This document shows positions 43,998 through 52,935 of a stretch of DNA of 64,000 nucleotides, one piece after another. Position 1 is the first letter of the stretch. The number at the start of each line of letters is the position of its first letter. The notes beneath the pieces are model-generated. The model searched no databases and had not been told where the DNA came from. It saw only the letters and a list, made by a program, of their open reading frames with translations. The stretch comes from JANMZO01 sp963763135 (GTDB lineage Bacteria > Actinomycetota > Acidimicrobiia > Acidimicrobiales > JANYDT01): NCBI GenBank assembly GCA_963763135.1, contig CAVXNJ010000002.1, positions 186,001 to 250,000 on the forward strand, read 5' to 3'. The position numbers and the translations under genes were made by a program.

Positions 43998-45332
43998 TCA
44001 GGTCCCGGCCGGCGGAAGGATTCGAACGAGCCCGGTGGTCGTCGTGGTCGAACTGGTCGGCGTCGTGGTCGCAGCCGTCGCGGGCGTGGTGGCCGCCGTG
44101 GCGGTGGGGGCGGCCGTTGCGCCGGGAACCGTTGCGCCGGGAACCGTTGCGCCGGGAACCGTTGCGCCAGGAACCGTTGCGCCAGGAACCGTTGCGCCAG
44201 GAACCGTTGCGCCAGGAACCGTTGCGCCAGGCACTGTCGCTCCGGGAAGGCTCGTCCGCACGATGTTCGGCACGGTCGTGGTCGGTGCGGTCGGTGCGGA
44301 ACCGGCGATGGTCGTGGCCGTCTTGGAATCGGCAGGTGCCTTGGCGTTCAACGGAACCGGAGCCTTCTCGCCACCGAAGACGTAAACCGGTGTTCCGTCG
44401 GCCACTTCGTCGGGAAACCACTCCGAAGACGTCATCGGAATGCGTACACAACCGTGCGAAGCGGGGTAGCCGGGGACTGATGCCGATCCGTGGATGGCGA
44501 TGCCACCGTTGAAGTACAGCGGGTTGTACAACAGGCCCAACTTCGACTCACGCCAGCCGATGACGCGGCGGGCGACACGGAACGATCCACCGGGGGTGAT
44601 CGCCTTGTCGCATTCCGTTTTCTGGGTGTCGGGGTCGAGGACACAGAAGTCCTTACCGGAGCCCGACGAAATCGACAGCAGCTTGACCAACGCGTTGTTC
44701 TGGTAGATGCCGAGGTACTGGTTGATGAGGTCGATCTCGACCCGGTCGGCGCCACCGGCGGGCTGCAGCGGTGTGGGTTCAGTTGCTGATTCCAGCGCGG
44801 TGAGCGTGGCGACGTTGGCGCGACCGGTGCGGGCCAGGTGGCTCACCTTCTGAAACGCCATGACTGCGTGGTATGTCTCGTCGCCGAATTGCGCGTCGGG
44901 TTCGGAGATGTCGTACTTCAGTTCCTTCAAGCGGGTCTGAAGCGCAAGGACCTTGTCGCCCTTGGTGCCCTGACCGAAGCCGCCGGAGTTCTTCCCGGTC
45001 GCGGCGGGGCCGCCGGAACCCGCCACCGTCTTGGTGCTCGACGCCGCCTTGCCACTGGCCGACGACTTGGTGCTCGATTTCGAAGTCGAAGCTTTCCGGG
45101 TGACCGTCGCTTTCTTCACGGTGGCCTTCTTCGGCGGCACCGTCGCCGCGGTCACCGGGGCCGAAGTCGTCTTCGGGATCGCGGGACCGGCCGACTGGGC
45201 TGAGGCCGAGTCGATTCCTGCGAGGGAAGCACAAACCACGGACGCCACGGCGAACGGAATCGCCGTGCGAATCGCTAGGGTGCGGTTCGGGGTTTTGCGC
45301 ATCGACAGGTCAGGTGACCGAAAACGGGCCAT
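43998..45332 (-). CDS. Exported L,D-transpeptidase with peptidoglycan-binding domain and GATVP repeats
   Basis: A 444-residue envelope enzyme. It has a signal peptide (AIPFAVASVVCASLAGIDSASAQS), a Lys/Thr/Ser-rich linker and a PG_binding_1 domain (GTKGDKVLALQTRLKELKYDI...FGDETYHAVMAFQK). A YkuD catalytic domain (GIAIHGSASVPGYPASHGCVRIP) follows, and then a tail with nine or so GATVP pentapeptides. The tail is encoded by a 15-bp minisatellite. The ATG at 45332 follows AAAGGA at good spacing; the frame has a TTG two codons upstream. It differs in architecture from the tandem pair at 32-34 kb. Confidence 0.9.
   Translation of the reverse strand: MARFRSPDLSMRKTPNRTLAIRTAIPFAVASVVCASLAGIDSASAQSAGPAIPKTTSAPVTAATVPPKKATVKKATVTRKASTSKSSTKSSASGKAASSTKTVAGSGGPAATGKNSGGFGQGTKGDKVLALQTRLKELKYDISEPDAQFGDETYHAVMAFQKVSHLARTGRANVATLTALESATEPTPLQPAGGADRVEIDLINQYLGIYQNNALVKLLSISSGSGKDFCVLDPDTQKTECDKAITPGGSFRVARRVIGWRESKLGLLYNPLYFNGGIAIHGSASVPGYPASHGCVRIPMTSSEWFPDEVADGTPVYVFGGEKAPVPLNAKAPADSKTATTIAGSAPTAPTTTVPNIVRTSLPGATVPGATVPGATVPGATVPGATVPGATVPGATVPGATVPGATAAPTATAATTPATAATTTPTSSTTTTTGLVRILPPAGT
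44114..44250. repeat. 15-bp minisatellite (GATVP-coding)
   Basis: About nine tandem 15-bp units (GTTGCGCC(G/A)GGAACC on the plus strand) inside the transpeptidase tail. Unit number could vary between strains and change tail length. Confidence 0.92.
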
Positions 45333-45338
45333 CGCCAA

Positions 45339-45749
45339 AGTCCTTTCAAACTCGCTGCTCGGGGATGCAGCGCTTCAAGTATCGCTTACGAAATGCGCCA
45401 TTCGCGACCAGTTCACGCCGGTTCGTCAATGAACATCGGTCACCGAGTGACGGTGGACACGACCGGTCGGTCGGGTCAAGGGCTGTCGGGATCCCGTTTG
45501 CACACCAGGTTCGGACAGTGCTCGGGCGGGATCGGAGCCCGTCCTGGAGAGATTGTGAATATGTGCAATTCATGCAACTACACTTCTCAAAACGCAAGGA
45601 GCTCAACCGGGGTGAATCCCAGGTCGTCGGGCTCAGTGTCACTGATACGCCCGGCTCCGCCGGCACATCCGATGGTCGGCCGGCGCTGGGGGGCGCTGGC
45701 CGACCATCATCAGTTTGCGTGGGGTTGTAACGCTCGGTTGGGCGTTGTA
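45339..45749. terminator. Intergenic stretch with a strong hairpin
   Basis: No gene seen. GATGGTCGGCC (45671-45681) pairs perfectly with GGCCGACCATC (45698-45708) around a 16-nt loop, 42 bp past the beta-propeller gene's stop codon. It probably terminates that gene, although no T-tract follows. The rest of the region is the promoter side of the transpeptidase gene. Confidence 0.5.
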
Positions 45750-47985
45750 TCAGTTGGTTCCGGGGCGATACGTCCAGAGGGAATTCAGAGCACTCAGGTT
45801 GCTTGACTTCACCACGTTGGGGCTGATGGTGACCAGGTTCCCATCGACGATCATCGAGCGCTGGATGGCTTCGGTGAAGAACTGCGGGCGGGTAGCGGTA
45901 GAAGCCGCCGAACCACCGGGGACCGTCGTCGGTGGGATCGGGCCAGGATTGGTGATCACGACGGTGGATTCGTGCATGATTCGACCGCGTTCCTTGATCC
46001 CGGTGTCACTGACCGAGGCGACGACGACGCCGTTCTCCGGGACATTGCGGGTGGGGTCGTAGTTGCTGAACGGAACGATGACGTCGCCCGTCGCCGGCCA
46101 CCACAGAAACGCGTGGTGGTCGTACTCGGCCTGGCTCGACCCGCCGATTCGGTACGCCGTGAGGCGCACGGGGTTGCGGGGATTGCTCACATCGAACAAC
46201 GACAGCTGGGTGCCCTGCACCCGACCGCCGTCTGTCGCGTCTTGACCAATGCCGAGCAGGCGCCCGGGGCCGATGGGCTGCAGGTACGACGAGTAGCCCG
46301 GAATCTTAAGTTCGCCTACTAACTCGGGTGCCTTCGGGTTGCGCAGGTCGACGACGTAGAGCGGGTCGGTCTGGCGGAACGTCACGACATATCCGAGATC
46401 GCCGACGAAGCGCACGGCGTAGATCCGCTCGGTGCGACCCAGACCGTCGAGGAGTCCGATCTCGTTGAGGTTGCGGCCCGCGCGCTGCAACACGTGGATA
46501 CCCGAAGCCTGTTGCGTGCCGAAGTCGACGCGCTGGGTCGTGGTAGCGACGCGAAGGTTGCCCTGCCATTCGCTCATCGAGAACTGGTTGAGCAACGTGC
46601 CGGCGACGGTACCGGACGCTCGGTAGGTCGCTCCGTCAGGGGGAGTCAGGTCGAACATGTGGATGGCGGTTTTGGCCTGTTGTGCGGCGATCGTCCGAGG
46701 AACTGTCGTAGTGGTCTTCTTCGTGGTGGTTTTCTTCGTGGTGGTCTTCGTGGTGGTTTTCGCAGCGGCTCCGACTCCGACCGTCGACGTGAAGGCCTGC
46801 GGGGCCACGCCCGGGGGACGCACGATGATGGGAACGGGAACGCCCGGACCGCCTACGAACTGGCCGTAATCGGTCGTCGCGACGAAGAGATTGCCGGCCG
46901 ACGCGTAGACCGTCTGGCCGGAGGCGATGACCCCACCTGACCCACGTCCACCTTCACGCGGGTTGGGCGTGTTCAGGTCGACCGTGCGCCACCCAGGTGA
47001 ACCCGAGTCCCGAGTTGCCATCGGGGCGTCCGACCTCACGACAGTCGATAGCGGTCTTCACCGGGGTCTGGGAGCCGTTGCCCCGTACGACGTAGGAACG
47101 CGGCAGCCATGCGTCAACGCCGCTCGTATTGACGATCTTGCGGTTCGCTTTTTGCGCAGCGAGGAGAGCCTTCTCGTCGCTGCCGGTCGGTTGCACGAAC
47201 TTGAGGCGTTGGGCGAAGCCGGTTTGGAGGACGATGCGCGCCCGGTTGCCGACATTGCGGATCGCGAGGGGCGAACCCTCCAGATGGGTTTCGCTCAGAC
47301 GGCGGGGTGCACTGCGATCGGTGACATCCCAGAGCGTGACCGTCGTTTCCGGATACACGTTGTACTCCGCGGCCACGACGGCGAGCACCGTTCCATCGAG
47401 CAGCAGTTGCTCGGTTCCGTTGGTCCGGCCGAGTTCGGCCACCTGTTTCCCGGTCGTCGTGTCGATGATGCGAAGCAGACCGCCAACCGCCGTGTAGATG
47501 TATCGGCCGTCGTTCTCGACGCTGTCACCTTCGTCGACGCCGACTTCCTGCACGTTCGTCGCCGAGGAGTTGGCCTGAGCCTCGGCCGTTGGGCCGGCTG
47601 AAACGGGCACAGCCGGAGCGGGGGCGGCGGCTGCCGCAGCTGTCGTGGCCGGAGCGCCCGCATCAGTGGCCGAGGCAGGTACAGGCGATGCCTTGGTCGT
47701 CGGGCGCGTCCCGCCCGCCGGTTGCGGGTAGTACACGCCGCCGAGGCCGTACGGCCCGACCTGGGGGAGCGTCAGGGTGCGAAGTGCGCTTAACAGTTTC
47801 GGACAGCTCGAGTACTGCTGGAACGGGACTCGCCGGACCGCGGCGTTTGCCGAAGGGATACCGGGGATACCGGGGATCGCCGTGAGGCCGAGCGCTGCGG
47901 TCACCAGCCCCGAAGTCGCAAGCCACCCGCGTCGCCTCGGGCGTTGCGCTCGGGATGATCTACCGGTCACGGGGTGGGAAGTCAT
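45750..47985 (-). pseudogene. Secreted beta-propeller domain protein, frameshifted as sequenced
   Basis: The gene encodes an exported protein of the C-terminal beta-propeller family (COG4880-like). The first part has a basic leader and signal segment (LATSGLVTAALGLTAIPG), an Ala/Pro linker and the blocks NVQEVGVDEGDSVENDGRYIYTAVGG and ALLAAQKANRKIVNTSG, and ends in AIDCREVGRP. Around 46985-47000 the frame changes by one base, and the second part (WRTVDLNTPN...LFVATTDYGQFVGG...GRTERIYAVRFVGDLGYVVTFRQTDPLYVVDLRNPKAPELVGELKIPGYSSYL) continues the same propeller. A K/T-rich insert lies near 46700-46760. Start ATG 47985 has AAAGG upstream. Without the indel the protein would be about 744 residues. 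Confidence 0.85.
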
Positions 47986-48242
47986 GGTCGACCTTTCAGG
48001 TGATGCGAGTTCTTGGTGTCCGGGGTGTTCATGGGCATCCGGACGGGTGTGGGTAGACCTTCGACGCCCGGCACCGTCGTTTCGGTTCCCGAACACTCAG
48101 ATTTTCGAGGGACTCATCCGCTGATCGTAGGGTCGGTCGTCGTTATTCGGTCGGGACCCCTCGGGTTGGAACCGGTGAGACTGCTCGTCGTAGGGTCACA
48201 TCGTTGTATATCGGCACGTTTTCAGAACTACAGGAGTTATCG

Positions 48243-49109
48243 ATGAGTACCAGCACAGGCACCGGCACATCGAGCGGCGGGCGACTAAGCGGAAAGGTAG
48301 CGGTCGTTACCGGCGGAGGAAACGGTCTCGGCCGGGCCACCGCACTGCGGTTCGCGGCGGAAGGTGCGGCGGTGGTGATTGCCGATCTGCTGGGCGGACC
48401 GGGTCGCGAGACCGTTTCGATGATCGAGAGCGCGGGTGGACGCGCCGTCTTCATCGACCTCGACGCATCGAGCCGCAACGACAACGAGGCCATGGCCGCG
48501 TTGGCCGTCTCGACCTACGGAGGGCTCGACATTCTCGTCACCGCGGCCGGAATCAGCCACGGTTCCTACGTTTCCGGTGACACGGAAAACGAGGTGAAGC
48601 GGGTCATGGAAGGCATCGAGATGGCTGAAACACCGGGCCGGGCCTTCATCGAGTTGGCGACCGAGGATTGGCAACGGGTCATCGACGTCAACCTGACCGG
48701 CACGCTCCTGGCCATGCAGGCTTGTGCGGCGAAGATGATCGAGCTGAAGCGCCCCGGCTCGATCGTCACCATTGCGTCGATCGCCGCCAAGCACCCCGAC
48801 GCCGGGCCTCTCGCTTACACGGTGTCGAAGGCCGGCGTTTGGATGCTGACGAAGAAGGCGGCCCGGGAGTTGGCCGGCGCGAACATCCGCGTCAACGCCA
48901 TCGGGCCGGGTTTCATCGAGACGAACATGACGGCGATCATCCAGATGCTGCCCGAGGACCGCAAGGCGCAGATGTCGGGCAACATTCCGCTCGGCCGCCT
49001 CGGCCAGCCCTCGGAGGTGGCGAACGTGGCCTTGTTCCTCGCGTCCGACGAAGCCAGCTACGTCACCGGCACGATCATCCACCCCGACGGCGGCTTCTTC
49101 ACCGACTGA
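48243..49109 (+). CDS. SDR-family oxidoreductase (first copy)
   Basis: A 288-residue classical short-chain dehydrogenase/reductase. It has the NAD(P)-binding TGGGNGLG, the DLDASS/ITAAGISHG nucleotide region, catalytic Ser in VTIASIAAKH and Y-x3-K in AYTVSKAG, and the C-terminal GSVTGTIIHPDGGFFTD-type block (seen as SYVTGTIIHPDGGFFTD). It probably oxidises an alcohol or reduces a ketone; substrate unknown. ATG 48243 has AGGAG 5-6 nt upstream. It converges on the LLM oxidoreductase across a repeat array. Confidence 0.9.
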   Translation: MSTSTGTGTSSGGRLSGKVAVVTGGGNGLGRATALRFAAEGAAVVIADLLGGPGRETVSMIESAGGRAVFIDLDASSRNDNEAMAALAVSTYGGLDILVTAAGISHGSYVSGDTENEVKRVMEGIEMAETPGRAFIELATEDWQRVIDVNLTGTLLAMQACAAKMIELKRPGSIVTIASIAAKHPDAGPLAYTVSKAGVWMLTKKAARELAGANIRVNAIGPGFIETNMTAIIQMLPEDRKAQMSGNIPLGRLGQPSEVANVALFLASDEASYVTGTIIHPDGGFFTD

Positions 49110-49138
49110 CGCCATTTTCTGCAGCCCGACTTTTGCTG

Positions 49139-49536
49139 CTCCGGAGTCGGTTTGTGCGTTGGGGAGCGAGTTTTTGGCTCCGGAGCAGGGGGGTTGGAGG
49201 TTTTGTTGCTCCGGAGTCGGTTTGTGCGTTGGGGAGCGAGTTTTTGGCTCCGGAGCAGGGGGGTTGGAGGTTTTGTTGCTCCGGAGTCGGTTTGTGCGTT
49301 GGGGAGCGAGTTTTTGGCTCCGGAGCAGGGAGTTGGAGGTTGTGTGTCGCTCCGGAGCCGATTTCCTTACCGGTGGTCACGTTTTTGGCTCCGGAGCAGG
49401 GGGGTGGAGGTTTTGTTGCTCCGGAGTCGGTTTGTGCGTTGGGGAGCGAGTTTTTGGCTCCGGAGCAGGGGGGGTTGGAGGTTTTGTTGCTCCGGAGTCG
49501 GTTTGTGCGTTGGGGAGCGAGTTTTTGGCTCCGGAG
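49139..49536. repeat. CTCCGGAG-bounded tandem repeat array, about 70-bp units
   Basis: Six hairpin units start at 49139, 49209, 49279, 49350, 49419 and 49490. Each has left arm CTCCGGAGTCGG and right arm TTTTTGGCTCCGGAG; the fourth unit is divergent (CTCCGGAGCCG...). The spacer between units is GCAGGGGGGTTGGAGG-like. The array fills the space between two convergent genes and shares its bounding palindrome with the arrays at 13.2 and 17.2 kb. Confidence 0.95.
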
Positions 49537-49547
49537 TGGTAGGCCGG

Positions 49548-50447
49548 TCAGTTTTCCATCGGCAGGATCTGCGCCGCCACGGCTTCGAGTTCGGCGGTCA
49601 TGTCGTTGGTCGGCGCTGAAGGAATGAGCACGAACTTGGAGAAGCCGCCCGCGACATAGCGCTCGATGAGGACGCGGGTCGCGTCGAGTCCGACGGGGAA
49701 GAGGTCGGCGGGGTTCACGTCGGGGCGACGCGCTTTGATCCGCTCGATCAACGCGCCCGACGGATCGTCGCCCGATGAATACGCGATCAGCACTCCGAAG
49801 TGCTCGGGGTCGATTTCCCGGCCGGCCTCGTGGGCTGCAGCTTCCACGGCCTTCTTGGCGATCGGGGCCTCGTCGGGGGTGATGAAGCTGGGCAGCCACC
49901 CTTCAGCGAGTCGACCCACCCGGCGCAGCTCGCTCGGCGCCACGCCCCCCAGCCACACCTCAGGCGGGGACTGGACCGGACGCGGCCGCAGCGAAATGTT
50001 CGCGCAGGTGTAGTACTCGCCCTGGTGCGTGACGTCGTCTTCGGTCCACAGGCGGCGGATGAGGCCGAGGGCCTCGTTGAACATTGGCGCCCGCTTGGCC
50101 CGGTCGACCCCGAAGCCGGCGTGTTCCCGGGGATCGGCGGCACCGAGGCCGAAGGCCGGAAGGAGACGGCCGTTCGACAGAAGGTCGATCGACGCCAGCT
50201 CCTTCGCCACGAGAACCGGGTTGCGCCCGGGTAGGACCATCACGCTCATGCCGAGCTTCAGCTTCTTCGTGCGGCCGGCGGCAAAGGCCATCGCCGCGCA
50301 CGGGTCGGGGGCGTAGCCGTTGATGCGCTCGCTGAACCAGAGCGAGTCGAATTTGAGTCGCTCGAGGTCGTCGATGAATGCGCCGTAGGCGTGGCCGTCG
50401 CCTGGAAGTCCCTGTGTGCCGAGCCCGTACCCAATCCGAATCTTCAT
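49548..50447 (-). CDS. LLM-class (probably F420-dependent) oxidoreductase
   Basis: A 299-residue bacterial luciferase-like TIM-barrel enzyme: MKIRIGYGLGTQGLPGDG, FDSLWFSERINGYAPDP, GMSVMVLPGRNPVLVAKELASIDLLSNGRLLPAFGLGA and HQGEYYTCANISLRPRP are typical of the F420-dependent group in actinobacteria. The substrate is unknown. The ATG at 50447 is preceded at 7 nt by TATCGT on the minus strand, so the upstream extension of the frame is rejected. Confidence 0.9.
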   Translation of the reverse strand: MKIRIGYGLGTQGLPGDGHAYGAFIDDLERLKFDSLWFSERINGYAPDPCAAMAFAAGRTKKLKLGMSVMVLPGRNPVLVAKELASIDLLSNGRLLPAFGLGAADPREHAGFGVDRAKRAPMFNEALGLIRRLWTEDDVTHQGEYYTCANISLRPRPVQSPPEVWLGGVAPSELRRVGRLAEGWLPSFITPDEAPIAKKAVEAAAHEAGREIDPEHFGVLIAYSSGDDPSGALIERIKARRPDVNPADLFPVGLDATRVLIERYVAGGFSKFVLIPSAPTNDMTAELEAVAAQILPMEN

Positions 50448-50454
50448 GCTTCGC

Positions 50455-50460
50455 ACGATA
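50455..50460 (-). promoter_or_regulatory. Candidate leaderless -10 element (TATCGT)
   Basis: On the minus strand TATCGT ends 7 nt before the ATG of the LLM oxidoreductase gene. Confidence 0.5.
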
Positions 50461-50574
50461 GGGGGTAGTTGACGCGAGTCCCAAGGCCCCACGCCAATTT
50501 GGCGAACAGGGCCGGGCCGCTCGGCCGAACGTCGGGTGTGGGCTGCTTCCGTGAAACGACGACCGGACGCCCGC

Positions 50575-50580
50575 TAACGT
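50575..50580 (+). promoter_or_regulatory. Candidate leaderless -10 element (TAACGT)
   Basis: TAACGT ends 7 nt before ATG 50588, favouring it over the GTG three codons upstream that overlaps the element. Confidence 0.5.
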
Positions 50581-50587
50581 GCCCGGA

Positions 50588-51358
50588 ATGGCTTTGGATC
50601 CTTTTGCTGCGTTTCGTCTCGATGGAAAGGTCGTGCTGATCACCGGAACGTCGTCGGGCCTTGGCGCCCGCTTCGCCCAGGTGCTGCACGCCGCCGGGGC
50701 GACGGTCGTGATGGCGGCCCGTCGACTCGACCGGGTGGAGGCGCTGGCCGCAACACTGCCCGGCTCCGTTGCCCTGTCCTGCGACGTCGCTGACATGGAC
50801 GACTGCAAGAAGCTCGTGGCGACGACGATCGAGCGATGCGGGCGGGTCGACATTCTCGTGAACAACTCCGGCACCGTGGCTCTGGCCAAGCCCGAACTCG
50901 AGCCGATGGAAGACTGGCGCAACGTCATGGCGGTCAACCTCGACGGAGCGTTTCACCTGTCGCAGCTCTGTGCCCAAGACATGATTGCGCGCGGCGAGGG
51001 CGGAGTAATGGTCAACATCGCGTCGATCCTCGGCATCGTCAGCTCCGGTCGGCTGCAACAGGCCAGCTACGCGGCGTCGAAGGGAGCGCTCGTGAACCTG
51101 ACCCGGGAGCTGGCGTGTCTCTGGGCCCGCAACGGCATCCGGGTCAATGCCCTGTGCCCCGGCTTCTTCGACTCCGAGCTGACCCAGGATCTCATCGACG
51201 ACGAAAAGGGCAACTCCTGGTTGCGGAAGAAGACCCCGATGGGCCGGCTCGGGCACGAGGGCGAACTCGATGGCGCGCTCCTGTACCTGGCGAGTCCGGC
51301 GAGTTCATACGTCACCGGAATCACCCTCCCCGTCGACGGCGGCTGGACCGCCCAGTAG
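50588..51358 (+). CDS. SDR-family oxidoreductase (second copy)
   Basis: A 256-residue classical SDR. It has the cofactor site TGTSSGLGARFAQ, NNSGTVALAKPE, catalytic Ser in VNIASILGIVSSGRLQQASYAASKGAL with Y-x3-K, and the PG block RVNALCPGFFDSELTQ. It is more FabG-like than the copy at 48 kb. It lies directly upstream of the carotenoid operon (43 bp), on the same strand, but a separate promoter-like element precedes the first carotenoid gene, so a functional link is uncertain. Confidence 0.9.
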   Translation: MALDPFAAFRLDGKVVLITGTSSGLGARFAQVLHAAGATVVMAARRLDRVEALAATLPGSVALSCDVADMDDCKKLVATTIERCGRVDILVNNSGTVALAKPELEPMEDWRNVMAVNLDGAFHLSQLCAQDMIARGEGGVMVNIASILGIVSSGRLQQASYAASKGALVNLTRELACLWARNGIRVNALCPGFFDSELTQDLIDDEKGNSWLRKKTPMGRLGHEGELDGALLYLASPASSYVTGITLPVDGGWTAQ

Positions 51359-51400
51359 CTGCGGTTCGGGTAGGCCGTCGGGCGCGGGCATACTCGGTGG

Positions 51401-52096
51401 GTGGCCGTTGTCAGCATGAGCATCAACCGGGTCGGCTCGCGCTCCATCCCCCGAGCTCTGGCCCGCATGGCGCTTGATCGGCGACTCCTGGCCAGAACCG
51501 ACGGCCTTACGTTTTGGAAGTTGCTCGGAACCGGTAGCGGACGCACGTTCTCGGCCCGCGACGCCGATCTTTCGACGTGGGCGATGTTCGCCGAGTGGGA
51601 AGACGTCGATGCCTGGAGTTCCTTCACCGCCAACAGTTCATATGCGCGCCTATGGTCGGGTCTCGCCGAGGAACAGTGGTCGGCACTGCTCGAACCGGTG
51701 AAGGTGCGCGGCACGTGGTCGGGTCATTCACTGTCCGACGCAGATCATGTCGGGCTTCCATTGTACGAACACGAACCGGTTGCGGTGCTGACCCGGGCGC
51801 GTGTCCGACCCTCGCAATGGCGGACCTTCGCCGGTTCCGTCCCTCCGGTGGCAGCAGCGGTGAACGCGACCCCCGGCCTTCGGTACACGGTTGGAATCGG
51901 CGAGGCGCCGGTCGGCCTGCAGGCGACGTTCTCGCTATGGGACTCCGAGTCGGCGATGACATCGTTCGCCTACAAGGGCGACGCTCATCGAGAGGCGATG
52001 CGGAGAACACTGGAGACCGGGTGGTACGCGGAAGAACTGTTCGCCCGTTTTCGGATCGTCGAGTCGAGCGGGACGATCAACGGGACACCCTTTTGA
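51401..52096 (+). CDS. crtA: Spheroidene monooxygenase-like carotenoid oxygenase (CrtA-like)
   Basis: A 231-residue protein resembling CrtA, the haem-containing oxygenase that introduces keto groups at the 2-position of acyclic carotenoids. Typical blocks are TWAMFAEWEDVDAWSSFTAN, AVLTRARVRPSQWRTFAGSVPPVAAAVNATPGLRYTVGIGEAPVGLQATFSLWD and HREAMRRTLETGWYAEELFARFRIVESSG. It is the first gene of a four-gene operon whose members overlap. A CATACT element lies 6 nt before the GTG start, implying a leaderless message. Confidence 0.82.
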   Translation: MAVVSMSINRVGSRSIPRALARMALDRRLLARTDGLTFWKLLGTGSGRTFSARDADLSTWAMFAEWEDVDAWSSFTANSSYARLWSGLAEEQWSALLEPVKVRGTWSGHSLSDADHVGLPLYEHEPVAVLTRARVRPSQWRTFAGSVPPVAAAVNATPGLRYTVGIGEAPVGLQATFSLWDSESAMTSFAYKGDAHREAMRRTLETGWYAEELFARFRIVESSGTINGTPF

Positions 52097-52935
52097 ACGG
52101 GCCGGCCGCTATCCGGTCGGCCGCCACCCGGTGGTGGCGCGAGCTGAAGCCGACCACCCCCTTGGGCGCTCTGACACTCGTCGCTGCGGTGTTGACGATT
52201 GCGGTGCAAATTCCGTACCCGCTCGCGGATGACAAGACGCAACGTGTGCTTACGATTGTTTCGGTAGTGAGCTTCTTCGGAGCATCGGTGTTCCATGCAC
52301 TCGACTCGCGGGGTCGACGCAGCGCTGCGGCGTTGGTGGTCGTTTGCGTCGGTGGCGGGTTGGTGGCCGAAGGAATCGGTTGGCGGTCGGGAGTGCCGTT
52401 CGGCCATTACCGCTACGCCGATTCGCTGGGGGCCAAGCTCGCCGGCGTTCCGATCGTGGTGGCGTTGGCCTGGGCGATGATGGGATGGCTGGCGCTGTTG
52501 AGTGGACGTCGGGTGGCGGATCGGCTCTCGTGCGCCGGAGCAAAGGCGACAGCGGTCGTGGCTGCTGTCGGCGCGTTGGTTCTGGTGACGTGGGATCTTT
52601 TTCTTGACCCGCAGATGGTCGACGCGGGTCACTGGCGCTGGCTTGCAACGCCCGGGCCGAGCCTCAACGGAATACCGGTGTCGAACTCGTTGGGCTGGCT
52701 TTTCGTAGGTGTGCTTATGGTCGGTGGACTCCATCTGTTGTCGCCCGATCGCCGGCGGGCCGGGCGCACCGACACGGTGGCGTGGGTTCTGCTCGGATGG
52801 ACGTGGTTCTCCGAATGGTTCGGCCATCTCGTGTTCTTCGGACGACCCGCTGTTGCCCTGATCGGTGGCTTGGCGATGACGGCCGTGTTGTCCGTGGTCG
52901 TGAAGCCTGACCTCATTCGTTCGGTGGTCTCATGA
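52093..52935 (+). CDS. cruF: Carotenoid 1,2-hydratase-like membrane protein (CruF family)
   Basis: A 280-residue, about seven-span membrane protein of the carotenoid biosynthesis family that includes CruF and bisanhydrobacterioruberin hydratase. The blocks VFHALDSRG, GWRSGVPFGHYRYADSLGAKLAGVPIVVALAWAMMGW, TWDLFLDPQMVDAGHWRW and GIPVSNSLGWLFVG are characteristic. It would add water to a terminal double bond of an acyclic end. The TTG start overlaps the previous stop (TTGA); an in-frame extension upstream lies inside crtA and is rejected. Confidence 0.85.
   Translation: MNGPAAIRSAATRWWRELKPTTPLGALTLVAAVLTIAVQIPYPLADDKTQRVLTIVSVVSFFGASVFHALDSRGRRSAAALVVVCVGGGLVAEGIGWRSGVPFGHYRYADSLGAKLAGVPIVVALAWAMMGWLALLSGRRVADRLSCAGAKATAVVAAVGALVLVTWDLFLDPQMVDAGHWRWLATPGPSLNGIPVSNSLGWLFVGVLMVGGLHLLSPDRRRAGRTDTVAWVLLGWTWFSEWFGHLVFFGRPAVALIGGLAMTAVLSVVVKPDLIRSVVS

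Noticed and set aside
44010..44040. tRNA T-loop-like word GGATTCGAAC
   Set aside because: No acceptor, D or anticodon stems surround it, and it lies inside the transpeptidase coding region.
43891..44385. Plus-strand frame rich in APGTV repeats
   Set aside because: It is the complement of the GATVP-coding tail of the L,D-transpeptidase, which has a signal peptide and catalytic domain; the antisense frame has neither.
51577..52092. N-terminal extension of the CruF-like gene overlapping crtA
   Set aside because: The extension is out of frame within crtA and Arg/Gly-rich without membrane spans; the TTG overlapping the crtA stop gives the normal family length.
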